Shown piece by piece: positions 20,893-32,369 of a DNA stretch of 64,000 bases (its first letter is position 1; each line of letters starts with the position of its first letter). This stretch comes from Eustoma russellianum (lineage: Eukaryota; Streptophyta; Magnoliopsida; Gentianales; Gentianaceae). Location of the stretch: the NCBI GenBank assembly GCA_036186865.1, contig AP025057.1, positions 27,674,087 to 27,738,086 on the forward strand, read 5' to 3'. The notes under the pieces are model-generated. The model was not told the origin of the DNA. It saw nothing but the letters and a program-made list of their open reading frames with translations, and made no database searches. The translations under genes and the position numbers were made by a program.

Positions 20893-23327
20893 ATAGAAAC
20901 CAGAAAATAGATTTTAGTCCAGGATCCCTGGCAAGAAAACAAATAAATGAAGAATTTAATTTATCTAAATGGAAACCATTTAGGAATTGGTTTTTTAGTA
21001 ATTTTAATACAGAAGATAAATTATATTTTCAAGAACAATATTATAAAGATCTCTCTGAAAAAAATCAAGTAGTACCTTTTGTACCTTGGTTTTTAAACAA
21101 TTATATACATAGTTTTATTTCTGTTATAGAAAGAGATTATATTATAAATGGGAAAATATTACATACAGTTTTCCCTCCACAACAATCTTTTCAAATAGGA
21201 AAAGAAAATGAAGTTAGACATTTTACTGCTTTTCAAAAACTTTTAGAGGATAATACTCTTCAAACTACAGTTGCTCATATAAATATGATTTTAACACAAC
21301 AAAATTATAGTAATTTATATTTAATAATATTAGGTGAACAATTAAAATCAATAGATAATAAAATGGATATGATCTTATCATATATTAAAGAAATAAAAAC
21401 AAGAGTACAAGTTACATGATCTTATCATATATTAAAGAAATAAAAACAAGAGTACAAGTTACTAGTACTAGTAGAGATATAATAGCAATCCCTACAATTC
21501 AACCTCCACCAGAGGTAAAAGATTTTAAATTAAAATCTACTACTGATTTAGAGAAAATGTTGGATACTAAGTTTAAAAATCTTAAATTAAGTACTCTTGA
21601 TGAAGAGTTTGAAGAATTGATGAGTGATAAAGAAAACCATCATAAGGTAATAGATGATGAAATAAATAAACTTAAATACAAATTTGCAGATAAGCCAACA
21701 CAAAGGATGTATTATTATCCTAGACCTACTCCTCAAGATGTATTGATAGAGGAACAAGAGTATATATTTAATAATTCATATCATGGAAAATCTATCTATG
21801 AATGGAATATAGATGGATATACAGAACGACAAATATATAATGTTGTTCATAGAATGTTAATGTATAGCACTATTTGTAAGAATAATGGTAATACTGATAA
21901 AGGTGTAGCAAATATGCTTATATCTGGATTTACAGGTCAATTGAAAGGTTGGTGGGATAATTATCTTACAGCCCAAAATAGGGCAGAAATATTAAGTAAT
22001 GTAAAAATAGAAGATGGAGTACAAACTGAGAATATAGTTTATACTTTAATAATCAACATAATAGAACATTTTACAGGAAGATGGTCTGATAATTCTGAAA
22101 ATATCAGAACATTATTACAGAATCTCAGATGTAGAACACTGACCTCATTTAGGTGGTATAAAGATACGTTTTTAAGTAGAGTAATGGAACTTCCAGAGTC
22201 TAATAGTACTCATTGGAAATCAAAATTTATTGATGGATTACCTTCCTTATTTGCGGAAAGAGTTCGTAAGAATCTTCGTAAAGGGGAGGTAAGTATAAAT
22301 TATGAAAAATATACTTATGGCAAGTTAATAGGAACTTGTATACAAGAAGGTTTAGCTTTATGTAATGAAATAAAGTTAAATCAACAAATTAAAAGACATT
22401 CTTTAAATGAGAAAAGACAATTAGGTCAATTCTGTGCTAAATTTGGCATGGAAGATAGTTTAGAGAAAAATGATAAAAAAACATAAGAAAATTAGATCTT
22501 CTAATAAGTTTCAAAAAAGAAAAATGAAAAGAGAAGATAGAAAAAGAAAAAGATTTACAGAAAAGGTTGATAATGCCAAGAGAAAATATGGCAAAGATAC
22601 TAAGTCTTTTAAACCTTATATAATATGTAGAAAATGTGGACGCCCAGGTCATAAGGCAAAAACATGCTGGGTAAAGAAAAAGATTAATAATCTAGAAGAT
22701 AATAAATTAAAAGATATTCTATCAAATATTTTGTTAAATTCAGAATCTGAAATAGAGTCAGATCAATCTTCTGAATATCCAGAAGAAGTTATGGGAATTG
22801 AAAATGATAGTATATATTCTTCAGATGAAGAATGTGATCCTTGTAAAAGAGGAGAAACATGTGAAAAATCTTCTGATATAGAAGAAGACCAATTATATCA
22901 AATTATTTCACAATTTCAAGATTTAGAATTAAATGTATTAACAAATGATATTTTAGATTTATTAAAATTAATTGATGATTCTGAAATTAAATAAAGAATT
23001 ATATCTTATATTAGTAATAACGGAGAAGCTAAGTCTTATATTAGTAATAAGGGAGAAGCTGAGTCTTCTATAAGAATGACTCAAAATACAGAACCTTATA
23101 CGTTAGCATAAGTAAAAAGACAAATGTCTCAAAGATCTCAAAGATTTAAAAATGAAAAATCTGTGAGTATTTCAGAATTAATTATTGAGATTAATAATCT
23201 TAAACAAGAAATTAAGGAAATAAAACAGAATAATTTAACATTAGAAGAGAGAGTTCATAAATTAGAAAAAGGGAAAGAGATTCTCTCAGTACATTCTGAA
23301 AACATTTTAGAAGTATTTAATGATCAG
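20889..23327 (+). pseudogene. Viral coat protein, copy C, multiply broken
   Basis: Homologous to the intact copy A CP. Breaks seen: a 47-bp tandem duplication (21369-21415 and 21416-21462) that shifts the frame and gives an immediate TGA; one extra A in the homopolymer near 22474-22480; a CAA to TAA change at 22992-22994; and a GAA to TAA change at 23109-23111. The zinc knuckle is preserved in the third fragment. At the CP end, where the other copies have TAG, this copy has CAG (23325-23327), so the last CP fragment is fused in frame to Pol. Confidence 0.9.
21369..21462 (+). repeat. 47-bp tandem duplication in copy C CP
   Basis: Two adjacent 47-bp units, both starting ATGATCTTATC, identical by eye. 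Copies A and D have one unit. The length is not a multiple of three, so it breaks the frame. Confidence 0.92.
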
Positions 23328-25283
23328 AAATATTTATCTATATTAGAAATCGTTACTTCACAGAAATGGTATGTGAAGATTAATTTGTTAATTGATGATA
23401 AATTTTGTAAAGAATTGGTAGCACTAGTTGATAGTGGTGCAGATCTCAATTGTATTCAAGAAGGATTAATACCTACTAGGTATTTTCAAAAAACTACTCA
23501 TTCATTAAGTTCTGCGAATGGGCAGAAAATGCAAATAAATTATAAGCTTCCACAGGCTAACATTTGTAAAGATTATGTATGTATTCTTGTTAGTTTTTTA
23601 TTAGTAAAGAATATTACTAACCAAGTGATACTTGGAACACCATTCTTACAAAAATTATTTCCTATCAAAAATATTGATAAAAAAGGGCTTATAGGAAATT
23701 TCAAAGGAAAAGAAATTACTTTTCAATTCATAACAGAACCTTTAACTAGATTTATGAATAATTTTACAGAATCTGTAAAAGCAAAAGAAAATCAAATTAA
23801 TTTCTTAAAACAAGAAATTACAATATTAACTATAGAAGAAAAATTACAAAATCCTAAATTACAGGATAAGATTAAAATAATACAGAATGAGTTTTCATTG
23901 CAAATATGTAATGACCATCCTAATGCTTTCTGGGATAGAAAGAAACATATAGTATCTCTTCCATATGAAGAAGATTTTGATGACAGAAGAATTCCGACAA
24001 AGGCTAGACCTTGTCAAATGAATTCTGAATATCTAGAATTATGTAAAAAAGAAATATCTTCTTTAATAGAAAAGAAATTGATTAAGCCATCTAAATCCCC
24101 TTGGTCATGTACTGCATTTTATGTTAATAAACATTCTGAACAGGAACGTGGAGTCCCTAGATTAGTAATAAATTATAAACCTTTGAATAAGGTATTGAAA
24201 TGGATTAGGTATCCTATACCTAATAAAAAAGATTTATTGGATAGGTTAAATGAGGCATTAATATTTTCTAAATTTGATTTAAAATCAGGATATTGGCAGA
24301 TTCAAATAAATGAATCTGATAGATACAAAACTGCATTTACAGTACCAATAGGACATTATGAATGGAATGTAATGCCTTTTGGATTAAAAAATGCACCTTC
24401 TGAATTCCAGAATATTATGAATGATATTTTCATTCCATATAGTGATTTTATTATTGTATATATAGATGATATTCTTGTATTTTCAAAAACCATTGAAACA
24501 CATTTTAAACACTTGAATATTTTCAAGAAAATAATTATTCAAAATGGTTTAGTTATTTCTAGACCAAAAATGTTATTATTTCAAACAAAAATCAGATTTT
24601 TAGGTCATAATATAGAAAAAGGAAAAATTATTCCAATTAATAGAAGTATTGAATTTGCTTCTAAATTTCCAGATACTATTCTAGATAAAACCCAATTACA
24701 GAGATTTCTGGGAAGTTTAAATTATATTTCTCCTTATTATAAGAATTTGGCAGAAGATACTGCAATCTTATATGACAGGTTGAAGAAAAATGTTAAACCA
24801 TGGACTGAAGATCATACTAAAGCAGTCCAGGTAATTAAACAAAAGGTAACTCATTTGCCTTGCTTAATGTTAGCAAACCCAAATTGGGAAAAGATTATAG
24901 AAACAGATGCCTCAGATATAGGATATGGAGGTATATTAAAACAAGTTTCACCAATAGATAATCAAGAATATTTGATTAGGTTTTATTCGGGAAAATGGAA
25001 TAATAGTCAAAAGAATTATGCTACTATAGCAAAAGAAATTCTTGCTATTGTTAAATGTATTCTTAAATTTCAAGATGATTTATATAATCAAAAGTTTATT
25101 ATAAGAACTGATTGTCAAGCTGCAAAATATATGTTTAATAAAGATTTCAAGCATGATGTATCCAAGCAGATGTTTGCAAGATGGCAAGCTCATATGGCGC
25201 CATTTGACTTTGAAATTCAATACAAAAAAGGAACAGATAATAGTCTTCCTGATTTCCTTACTAGAGAATATATTAATGAATGA
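23328..25283 (+). CDS. Viral Pol: protease, RT, RNase H (copy C, intact)
   Basis: Open from the CP tail (first in-frame ATG at 23124, inside the CP tail) through to TGA, 719 codons in all. Protease D-S-G-A-D, RT FDLKSGYWQI and YIDDILVFS, and RNase H ETDASDIGYGG and IIRTDCQ motifs are all present. Single replacements relative to A include Ile to Leu near the protease. The stop overlaps the ORF4 start. The frame is intact although the CP in front of it is broken and no promoter drives it in sense. Confidence 0.9.
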   Translation, partial: KYLSILEIVTSQKWYVKINLLIDDKFCKELVALVDSGADLNCIQEGLIPTRYFQKTTHSLSSANGQKMQINYKLPQANICKDYVCILVSFLLVKNITNQVILGTPFLQKLFPIKNIDKKGLIGNFKGKEITFQFITEPLTRFMNNFTESVKAKENQINFLKQEITILTIEEKLQNPKLQDKIKIIQNEFSLQICNDHPNAFWDRKKHIVSLPYEEDFDDRRIPTKARPCQMNSEYLELCKKEISSLIEKKLIKPSKSPWSCTAFYVNKHSEQERGVPRLVINYKPLNKVLKWIRYPIPNKKDLLDRLNEALIFSKFDLKSGYWQIQINESDRYKTAFTVPIGHYEWNVMPFGLKNAPSEFQNIMNDIFIPYSDFIIVYIDDILVFSKTIETHFKHLNIFKKIIIQNGLVISRPKMLLFQTKIRFLGHNIEKGKIIPINRSIEFASKFPDTILDKTQLQRFLGSLNYISPYYKNLAEDTAILYDRLKKNVKPWTEDHTKAVQVIKQKVTHLPCLMLANPNWEKIIETDASDIGYGGILKQVSPIDNQEYLIRFYSGKWNNSQKNYATIAKEILAIVKCILKFQDDLYNQKFIIRTDCQAAKYMFNKDFKHDVSKQMFARWQAHMAPFDFEIQYKKGTDNSLPDFLTREYINE

Positions 25284-26649
25284 TATTTTTGCAGGAATGT
25301 CCCAATGGGGCAGAGGAAGTCCCTCTAATTGGAGGGGACGAGGAACCTACTCTAATAGAGGAGGAAGAGGTGGTGAATTACTTGGCCAAATTGGACAACA
25401 AAGACTGGTTTCTGCAAATATTGCATCTTCATCTTCGAGTAATACTCAAAAAGATGATGAAAAAGTATACAAAGAATTTTTAGCTTATAAAGCTTCTCAG
25501 AAAAAGGAAGATAATAGGCCTTCCTATGTTACAATGGTAACTGAAGAAATTGATGAGGTCTATGATCAAAGTTCATATACTGAAAGTATATTACTTTTGG
25601 AGCAAAAAGATCTTAAATGGAAAGATCAGCTCTGGATTATATTACAGAAGTATTTGGATACAGTGTCATACACTGCACCTTCTTATAAAAACAGAAATTA
25701 TTATGAGTCTATACTCAAAGTCACAGAATCTTGTGAAATTACCCATTTTACAACAGAAAATGCTACTGTGTATAATTTTAGTAAAGTAATAGTCAAGCAA
25801 GTAATAACTGCTGAATCTTGGGGAATATCTACTCTAAAAGAAAAGGAGTTTATATATCCTGAAACAAAAATTCCAGTTAAATATAATTACTGGGATTATG
25901 TTGACGCATTTCACAGGGCTTTCTTATATGAAAACCCAAAGAAGAAACATTCTTGGTTTTTCAGAATATGTCCTGAAGTTTATAAACAAGAAATTCCAAA
26001 TTGGTTATATCAATGGTGGGCATCATATGGTCCATCAATTAATATTTTACCAGAACCATACAAGAGTTTATATGCTCAATGGATTGAAGTTTCGCCAGCT
26101 CTTATAGAAGCTCAGAACAATAAAAGTTTAATAACAGGCATGAATACTTTGCATTTCTTTATGGAATTTGGAATTCCATGGATTTGGAAATGGGAAGTCA
26201 GAGTGGGTTATACTCCACAAAATATTACAGCACTAAAAAGAATTTTTTATACCAAATTCTGGAAGAAAATGACCCAGAAGAATGAAGAAGGAGTTGTTGA
26301 AGGACAACAAACACTTGATCATATCCAAGAAGTTTTGATTAAATATAATGCTCAAATGGAGGAGCACAGAGATCATATGAGCCCTTTTCAGCAAATAATG
26401 CAAAAAATGAAGATGGTTAAAGGAGTCTTATCAAAAGAAGAGATGATATCTTCATATTTTGAAGAAATTAAGAAAGATCTTATACGAAACCTTCAAAAAG
26501 ATGAAATGAATGATTCCAGCTCAGATATATCTATGACTGGAAAGGACATATTAGCTGGAGAATCTCAAGATTTAGATGATCTGGATGAAGAACAAGTTCA
26601 GAGGATGATTGATAATATTCATCAACAAATTAACAGAGAAATCGGCTAG
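25276..26649 (+). CDS. Viral ORF4 (RGG-box protein), copy C, intact
   Basis: A 457-codon frame equivalent to copy B ORF4, with the same overlapping start, Gly/Arg-rich N-terminus, Trp-rich central region and acidic C-terminus. It differs by scattered substitutions, for example one Arg to Trp in the RG-rich part and several Pro changes, which suggests drift. A second frame (25280-25483, 67 codons) is open across the RG-rich stretch and would encode an acidic peptide. Confidence 0.8.
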   Translation: MNDIFAGMSQWGRGSPSNWRGRGTYSNRGGRGGELLGQIGQQRLVSANIASSSSSNTQKDDEKVYKEFLAYKASQKKEDNRPSYVTMVTEEIDEVYDQSSYTESILLLEQKDLKWKDQLWIILQKYLDTVSYTAPSYKNRNYYESILKVTESCEITHFTTENATVYNFSKVIVKQVITAESWGISTLKEKEFIYPETKIPVKYNYWDYVDAFHRAFLYENPKKKHSWFFRICPEVYKQEIPNWLYQWWASYGPSINILPEPYKSLYAQWIEVSPALIEAQNNKSLITGMNTLHFFMEFGIPWIWKWEVRVGYTPQNITALKRIFYTKFWKKMTQKNEEGVVEGQQTLDHIQEVLIKYNAQMEEHRDHMSPFQQIMQKMKMVKGVLSKEEMISSYFEEIKKDLIRNLQKDEMNDSSSDISMTGKDILAGESQDLDDLDEEQVQRMIDNIHQQINREIG

Positions 26650-26843
26650 ATCTGAATTAAAGAGACAACATGGCAGACATATTGGTCCACCATGAAGACT
26701 TATGCAAAAGGAAGATTCCTTGGGTTTTTGGCATTATACTGGCCATTATTGTAAATTTAAATTTCATGTGAATTTATGTAAATTTCATTTGAATTTCATT
26801 TGTAATTTAGTTTAGACTAGCATTTCAAATCCGGAAGGTTGTC

Positions 26844-26924
26844 TATATAAGGAAGCCATTCCTCATTACAGAGGGCAAGCTTTGGGAAAAACACTCTCTT
26901 GTAAACACTTTCTTTTGTAATAAA
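26844..26924 (+). promoter_or_regulatory. Copy C 35S-like promoter with close polyadenylation signal
   Basis: TATATAA at 26844-26850, expected start about 30 bases later, AATAAA at 26919-26924. This close spacing is characteristic of caulimovirid pregenomic promoters. Downstream lie the leader and then copy D in antisense orientation, so RNA passing the signal would be antisense to copy D. Confidence 0.75.
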
Positions 26925-27528
26925 AATCTCCAAGTTTGTTCGCATATAGCTGTTAATAGCTTGCAGTCTTCCAGTTTTTCATTTTTGAGGTAATCTCTCT
27001 TTCTTCTTACTTTTATTTTGTTCTTAATCTTCTTAGCCTAATGGAAGGCTAAGCATCTCTGTGTTGAACTATGCTGTATATCTAATTTATTTGATATGGT
27101 AAGATATGACGATCATGAACATCATAAGTGTGCCAGGGGGTTTATACCCTTAATCCCTTCCGGGATGTCTGGATTTGTCAACTTTGTGATGGATGATTGA
27201 TCGGTAAAAAAAAATCTTTATTATACTGAGGAAATTCATTCTATTTGGGAAAGGTTACTATTAAATCAGGCTGAGTTTATTATAATCTCTCGAAATTGCA
27301 GGAGACCGTTTTAGCCGAATGGATAAAGGCGTGTTAAGGGCGAGACTGCGTACTGAGAATTATAATAAGATTCATAGCCAGATTTAATTTGTGTAAAATT
27401 TACCTAAGACCCTAAATGAAGTTTCCAGTACGATGAAGATTGTTTTGTTTTATTCTTGTCTTGGTTTTTTTCTTTGTTCTTTGCCTTTGTTATTTTATGT
27501 TATTTTATGTTCTGGGTCTCAATAATTG
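26925..27528 (+). other. Viral leader, copy C, ending at the primer site
   Basis: About 600 bases of non-coding leader with an A9 tract near 27206 and no long frame. It ends at AATAATTG, where the next bases should be the rest of the tRNA primer site. The copy stops within two bases of viral position 1. Confidence 0.82.
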
Positions 27529-28029
27529 ATTATACACAGTAGCATTTCCTGTTGTAAAATGGGTAATTTCACAAGATTCTGTGACTTTGAGTATAGACTC
27601 ATAATAATTTCTGTTTTTATAAGAAGGTGCAGTGTATGACACTGTATCCAAATACCTCTGTAATATAATCCAGGGCTGATCTTTCCATTTAAGATCTTTT
27701 TGCTCTAAAAGTAATATACTTTCAGTATATGAACTTTGATCATAGACCTCATCAATTTCTTCAGTTACCATTGTAACATAGGAAGGCCTATTATCTTCCT
27801 TTTTCTGAGAAGCTTTATAAGCTAAAAATTCTTTGTATAATTTTTCATCATCTTTTTGAGTATTACTCGAAGATGAAGATGCAATATTTGCAGAAACCAG
27901 TCTTTGTTGACCAATTTGGCCAAGTAATTCACCACCTCTTCCTCCTCTATTAGAGTAGGTTCCTCGTCCCCTCCTATTAGAGGGACTTCCTCTGCCCCAT
28001 TGGGACATTCCTGCAAAAATATCATTCAT
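27529..28029 (-). pseudogene. Viral ORF4, copy D, N-terminal fragment
   Basis: About 165 codons from the overlapping ATG: the RG-rich start and the beginning of the central region. The copy is cut at 27529 by the junction with inverted copy C, so the rest of the gene is absent. The part present has no internal stop. Confidence 0.87.
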
Positions 28030-29977
28030 TAATATATTCTCTAGTAAGGAAATCAGGAAGACTATTATCTGTTCCTTTTTTGTATTGAATTTCAAAGTCA
28101 AATGGCGCCATATGAGCTTGCCATCTTGCAAACATCTGCTTGGATACATCATGCTTGAAATCTTTATTAAACATATATTTTGCAGCTTGACAATCAGTTC
28201 TTATAATAAACTTTTGATTATATAAATCATCTTGAAATTTAAGAATACATTTAACAATAGCAAGAATTTCTTTTGCTATAGTAGCATAATTCTTTTGACT
28301 ATTATTCCATTTTCCCGAATGAAACCTAATCAAATATTCTTGATTATCTATTGGTGAAACTTGTTTTAATATACCTCCATATCCTATATCTGAGGCATCT
28401 GTTTCTATAATCTTTTCCCAATTTGGGTTTGCTAACATTAAGCAAGGCAAATGAGTTACCTTTTGTTTAATTACCTGGACTGCTTTAGTATGATCTTCAG
28501 TCCATGGTTTAACATTTTTCTTCAACCTGTCATATAAGATTGCAGTATCTTCTGCCAAATTCTTATAATAAGGAGAAATATAATTTAAACTTCCCAGAAA
28601 TCTCTGTAATTGGGTTTTATCTAGAATAGTATCTGGAAATTTAGAAGCAAATTCAATACTTCTATTAATTGGAATAATTTTTCCTTTTTCTATATTATGA
28701 CCTAAAAATCTGATTTTTGTTTGAAATAATAACATTTTTGGTCTAGAAATAACTAAACCATTTTGAATAATTATTTTCTTGAAAATATTCAAGTGTTTAA
28801 AATGTGTTTCAATGGTTTTTGAAAATACAAGAATATCATCTATATATACAATAATAAAATCACTATATGGAATGAAAATATCATTCATAATATTCTGGAA
28901 TTCAGAAGGTGCATTTTTTAATCCAAAAGGCATTACATTCCATTCATAATGTCCTATTGGTACTGTAAATGCAGTTTTGTATCTATCAGATTCATTTATT
29001 TGAATCTGCCAATATCCTGATTTTAAATCAAATTTAGAAAATATTAATGCCTCATTTAACCTATCCAATAAATCTTTTTTATTAGGTATAGGATACCTAA
29101 TCCATTTCAATACCTTATTCAAAGGTTTATAATTTATTACTAATCTAGGGACTCCACGTTCCTGTTCAGAATGTTTATTAACATAAAATGCAGTACATGA
29201 CCAAGGGGATTTAGATGGCTTAATCAATTTCTTTTCTATTAAAGAAGATATTTCTTTTTTACATAATTCTAGATATTCAGAATTCATTTGACAAGGTCTA
29301 GCCTTTGTCGGAATTCTTCTGTCATCAAAATCTTCTTCATATGGAAGAGATACTATATGTTTCTTTCTATCCCAGAAAGCATTAGGATGGTCATTACATA
29401 TTTGCAATGAAAACTCATTCTGTATTATTTTAATCTTATCCTGTAATTTAGGATTTTGTAATTTTTCTTCTATAGTTAATATTGTAATTTCTTGTTTTAA
29501 GAAATTAATTTGATTTTCTTTTGCTCTTACAGATTCTGTAAAATTATTTATAAATCTAGTTAAATGTTCTGTTATGAATTGAAAAGTAATTTCTTTTCCT
29601 TTGAAATTTCCTATAACCCTTTTTTTATCAATATTTTTGATAGGAAATAATTTTTGTAAGAATGGTGTTCCAAGTATCACTTGGTTAGTAATATTCTTTA
29701 CTAATAAAAAACTAACAGGAATACATACATAATCTTTACAAATGTAAGCCTGTGGAAGCTTATAATTTATTTGCATTTTCTGCCCATTCGCAGAACTTAA
29801 TGAATGAGTAGTTTTTTGAAAATACCTAGTAGGTATTAATCCTTCTTGAATACAATTGAGATCTGCACCACTATCAACTAGTGCTACCAATTCTTTACAA
29901 AATTTATCATCAATTAACAAATTAATCTTCACATACCATTTCTGTGAAGTAACAATTTCTAATATAGATAAATATTT
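28022..29977 (-). CDS. Viral Pol: protease, RT, RNase H (copy D, intact)
   Basis: Open frame from the codon after TAG to TGA with the same motifs as copies A and C (D-S-G, FDLKSGYWQI, YIDDILVFS, ETDASD, IIRTDCQ). It again lacks an AUG before the protease. A few substitutions occur near the protease end. Its upstream driver would be the copy E promoter at 34145-34151. Confidence 0.9.
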   Translation of the reverse strand, partial: KYLSILEIVTSQKWYVKINLLIDDKFCKELVALVDSGADLNCIQEGLIPTRYFQKTTHSLSSANGQKMQINYKLPQAYICKDYVCIPVSFLLVKNITNQVILGTPFLQKLFPIKNIDKKRVIGNFKGKEITFQFITEHLTRFINNFTESVRAKENQINFLKQEITILTIEEKLQNPKLQDKIKIIQNEFSLQICNDHPNAFWDRKKHIVSLPYEEDFDDRRIPTKARPCQMNSEYLELCKKEISSLIEKKLIKPSKSPWSCTAFYVNKHSEQERGVPRLVINYKPLNKVLKWIRYPIPNKKDLLDRLNEALIFSKFDLKSGYWQIQINESDRYKTAFTVPIGHYEWNVMPFGLKNAPSEFQNIMNDIFIPYSDFIIVYIDDILVFSKTIETHFKHLNIFKKIIIQNGLVISRPKMLLFQTKIRFLGHNIEKGKIIPINRSIEFASKFPDTILDKTQLQRFLGSLNYISPYYKNLAEDTAILYDRLKKNVKPWTEDHTKAVQVIKQKVTHLPCLMLANPNWEKIIETDASDIGYGGILKQVSPIDNQEYLIRFHSGKWNNSQKNYATIAKEILAIVKCILKFQDDLYNQKFIIRTDCQAAKYMFNKDFKHDVSKQMFARWQAHMAPFDFEIQYKKGTDNSLPDFLTREYINE

Positions 29978-32369
29978 CTAATCATTAAATACTTCTAAAA
30001 TGTTTTCAGAAGGTACTGAGAGAATCTCTTTCCCTTTTTCTAATTTATGAACTCTCTCTTCTAATGTTAAATTATTCTGTTTTATTTCCTTAATTTCTTG
30101 TTTAAGATTATTAATCTCAATAATTAATTCTGAAATACTCACAAATTTTTCATTTTTAAATCTTTGAGATCTTTGAGACATTTGTCTTTTTACTTCTGCT
30201 AACGTATAAGGTTCTGTATTTTGAGTCATTCTTATAGAAGACTCAGCTTCTCCCTTATTACTAATATAAGACTCAGCTTCTCCCTTATTACTAATATAAG
30301 ATATAATTCTTTGTTTAATTTCAGAATCATCAATTAATTTTAATAAATCTAAAATATCATTTGTTAATACATTTAATTCTAAATCTTGAAATTGTGAAAT
30401 AATTTGATATAATTGGTCTTCTTCTATATCAGAAGATTTTTCACATGTTTCTCCTCTTTTACAAGGATCACATTCTTCATCTGAAGAATATATACTATCA
30501 TTTTCAATTCCCATAACTTCTTCTGGATATTCAGAAGATTGATCTGACTCTATTTCAGATTCTAAATTTAACAAAATATTTGATAGAATATCTTTTAATT
30601 TATTATCTTCTAGATTATTAATCTTTTTCTTTACCAGCATGTTTTTGCCTTATGACCTGAGCGTCCACATTTTCTACATATTATATAAGGTTTAAAAGAC
30701 TTAGTATCTTTCCCATATTTTCTCTTGGCATTATCAACCTTTTCTGTAAATCTTTTTCTTTTTCTATCTTCTCTTTTCATTTTCCTTTTTTGAAACTTAT
30801 TAGAAGATCTAATTTTCTTATGTTTTTTTTATCATTTTTCTCTAAACTATCTTCCATGCCAAATTGAGCACAGAATTGACGTAATTGTCTTTTCTCATTT
30901 AAAGAATGTCTTTTAATTTGTTGATTTAACTTTATTTCATTACATAAAGCTAAACCTTCTTGTATACAAGTTCCTATTAACTTGCCATAAGTATATTTTT
31001 CATAATTTATACTTACCTCCCCTTTACGAAGATTCTTACGAACTCTTTCCGCAAATAAGGAAGGTAATCCATCAATAAATTTTGATTTCCAACGAGTACT
31101 ATTAGACTCTGGAAGTTCCATTACTCTACTTAAAAACGTATCTTTATACCACCTAAATGAGGTCAGTGTTCTACATCTGAGATTCTGTAATAATGTTCTG
31201 ATATTTTCAGAATTATCAGACCATCTTCCTGTAAAATGTTCTATTATGTTGATTATTAAAGTATAAACTATATTCTCAGTTTGTACTCCATCTTCTATTT
31301 TTACATTACTTAATATTTCTGCCCTATTTTGGGCTGTAAGATAATTATCCCACCAACCTTTCAATTGACCTGTAAATCCAGATATAAGCATATTTGCTAC
31401 ACCTTTATCAGTATTACCATTATTCTTACAAATAGTGCTATACATTAACATTCTATGAACAACATTATATATTTGTCGTTCTGTATATCCATCTATATTC
31501 CATTCATAGATAGATTTTCCATGATATGAATTATTAAATATATACTCTTGTTCCTCTATCAATACATCTTGAGGAGTAGGTCTAGGATAATAATACATCC
31601 TTTGTGTTGGTTTATCTGCAAATTTGTATTTAAGTTTATTTATTTCATCATCTATTACCTTATGATGGTTTTCTTTATCACTCATCAATTCTTCAAACTC
31701 TTCATCAAGAGTACTTAATTTAAGATTTTTAAACTTAGTATCCAACATTTTCTCTAAATCAGTAGTAGATTTTAATTTAAAATCTTTTACCTCTGGTGGA
31801 GGTTGAATTGTAGGGATTGCTATTATATCTCTACTAGTACTAGTAACTTGTACTCTTGTTTTTATTTCTTTAATATATGATAAGATCATATCCATTTTAT
31901 TATCTATTGATTTTAATTGTTCACCTAATATTATTAAATATAAATTACTATAATTTTGTTGTGTTAAAATCATATTTATATGAGCAACTGTAGTTTGAAG
32001 AGTATTATCCTCCAAAAGTTTTTGAAAAGCAGTAAAATGTCTAACTTCATTTTCTTTTCCTATTTGAAAAGATTGTTGTGGAGGGAAAACTGTATGTAAT
32101 ATTTTCCCATTTATAATATAATCTCTTTCTATAACAGAAATAAAACTATGTATATAATTGTTTAAAAACCAAGGTACAAAAGGTACTACTTGATTTTTTT
32201 CAGAGAGATCTTTATAATATTGTTCTTGAAAATATAATTTATCTTCTGTATTAAAATTACTAAAAAACCAATTCCTAAATGGTTTCCATTTAGATAAATT
32301 AAATTCTTCATTTATTTGTTTTCTTGCCAGAGATCCTGGACTAAAATCTATTTTCTGGTTTCTATTCAT
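29978..32369 (-). pseudogene. Viral coat protein, copy D, two frameshifts
   Basis: Starts at the ATG overlapping the MP stop and is open to about codon 500. Two extra bases in the A homopolymer near 30826-30833 then shift the frame. One missing base near 30634, just after the zinc knuckle, shifts it again. The knuckle also has a Pro to Ser change. The tail, the SYISNKGEAE pair and the final TAG are preserved. Confidence 0.88.

Noticed and set aside
25153..25276. ORF4 starting at an upstream in-frame ATG inside Pol
   Set aside because: The extra 41 codons lie wholly within the conserved RNase H frame. The ATG overlapping the Pol stop is the more likely start.
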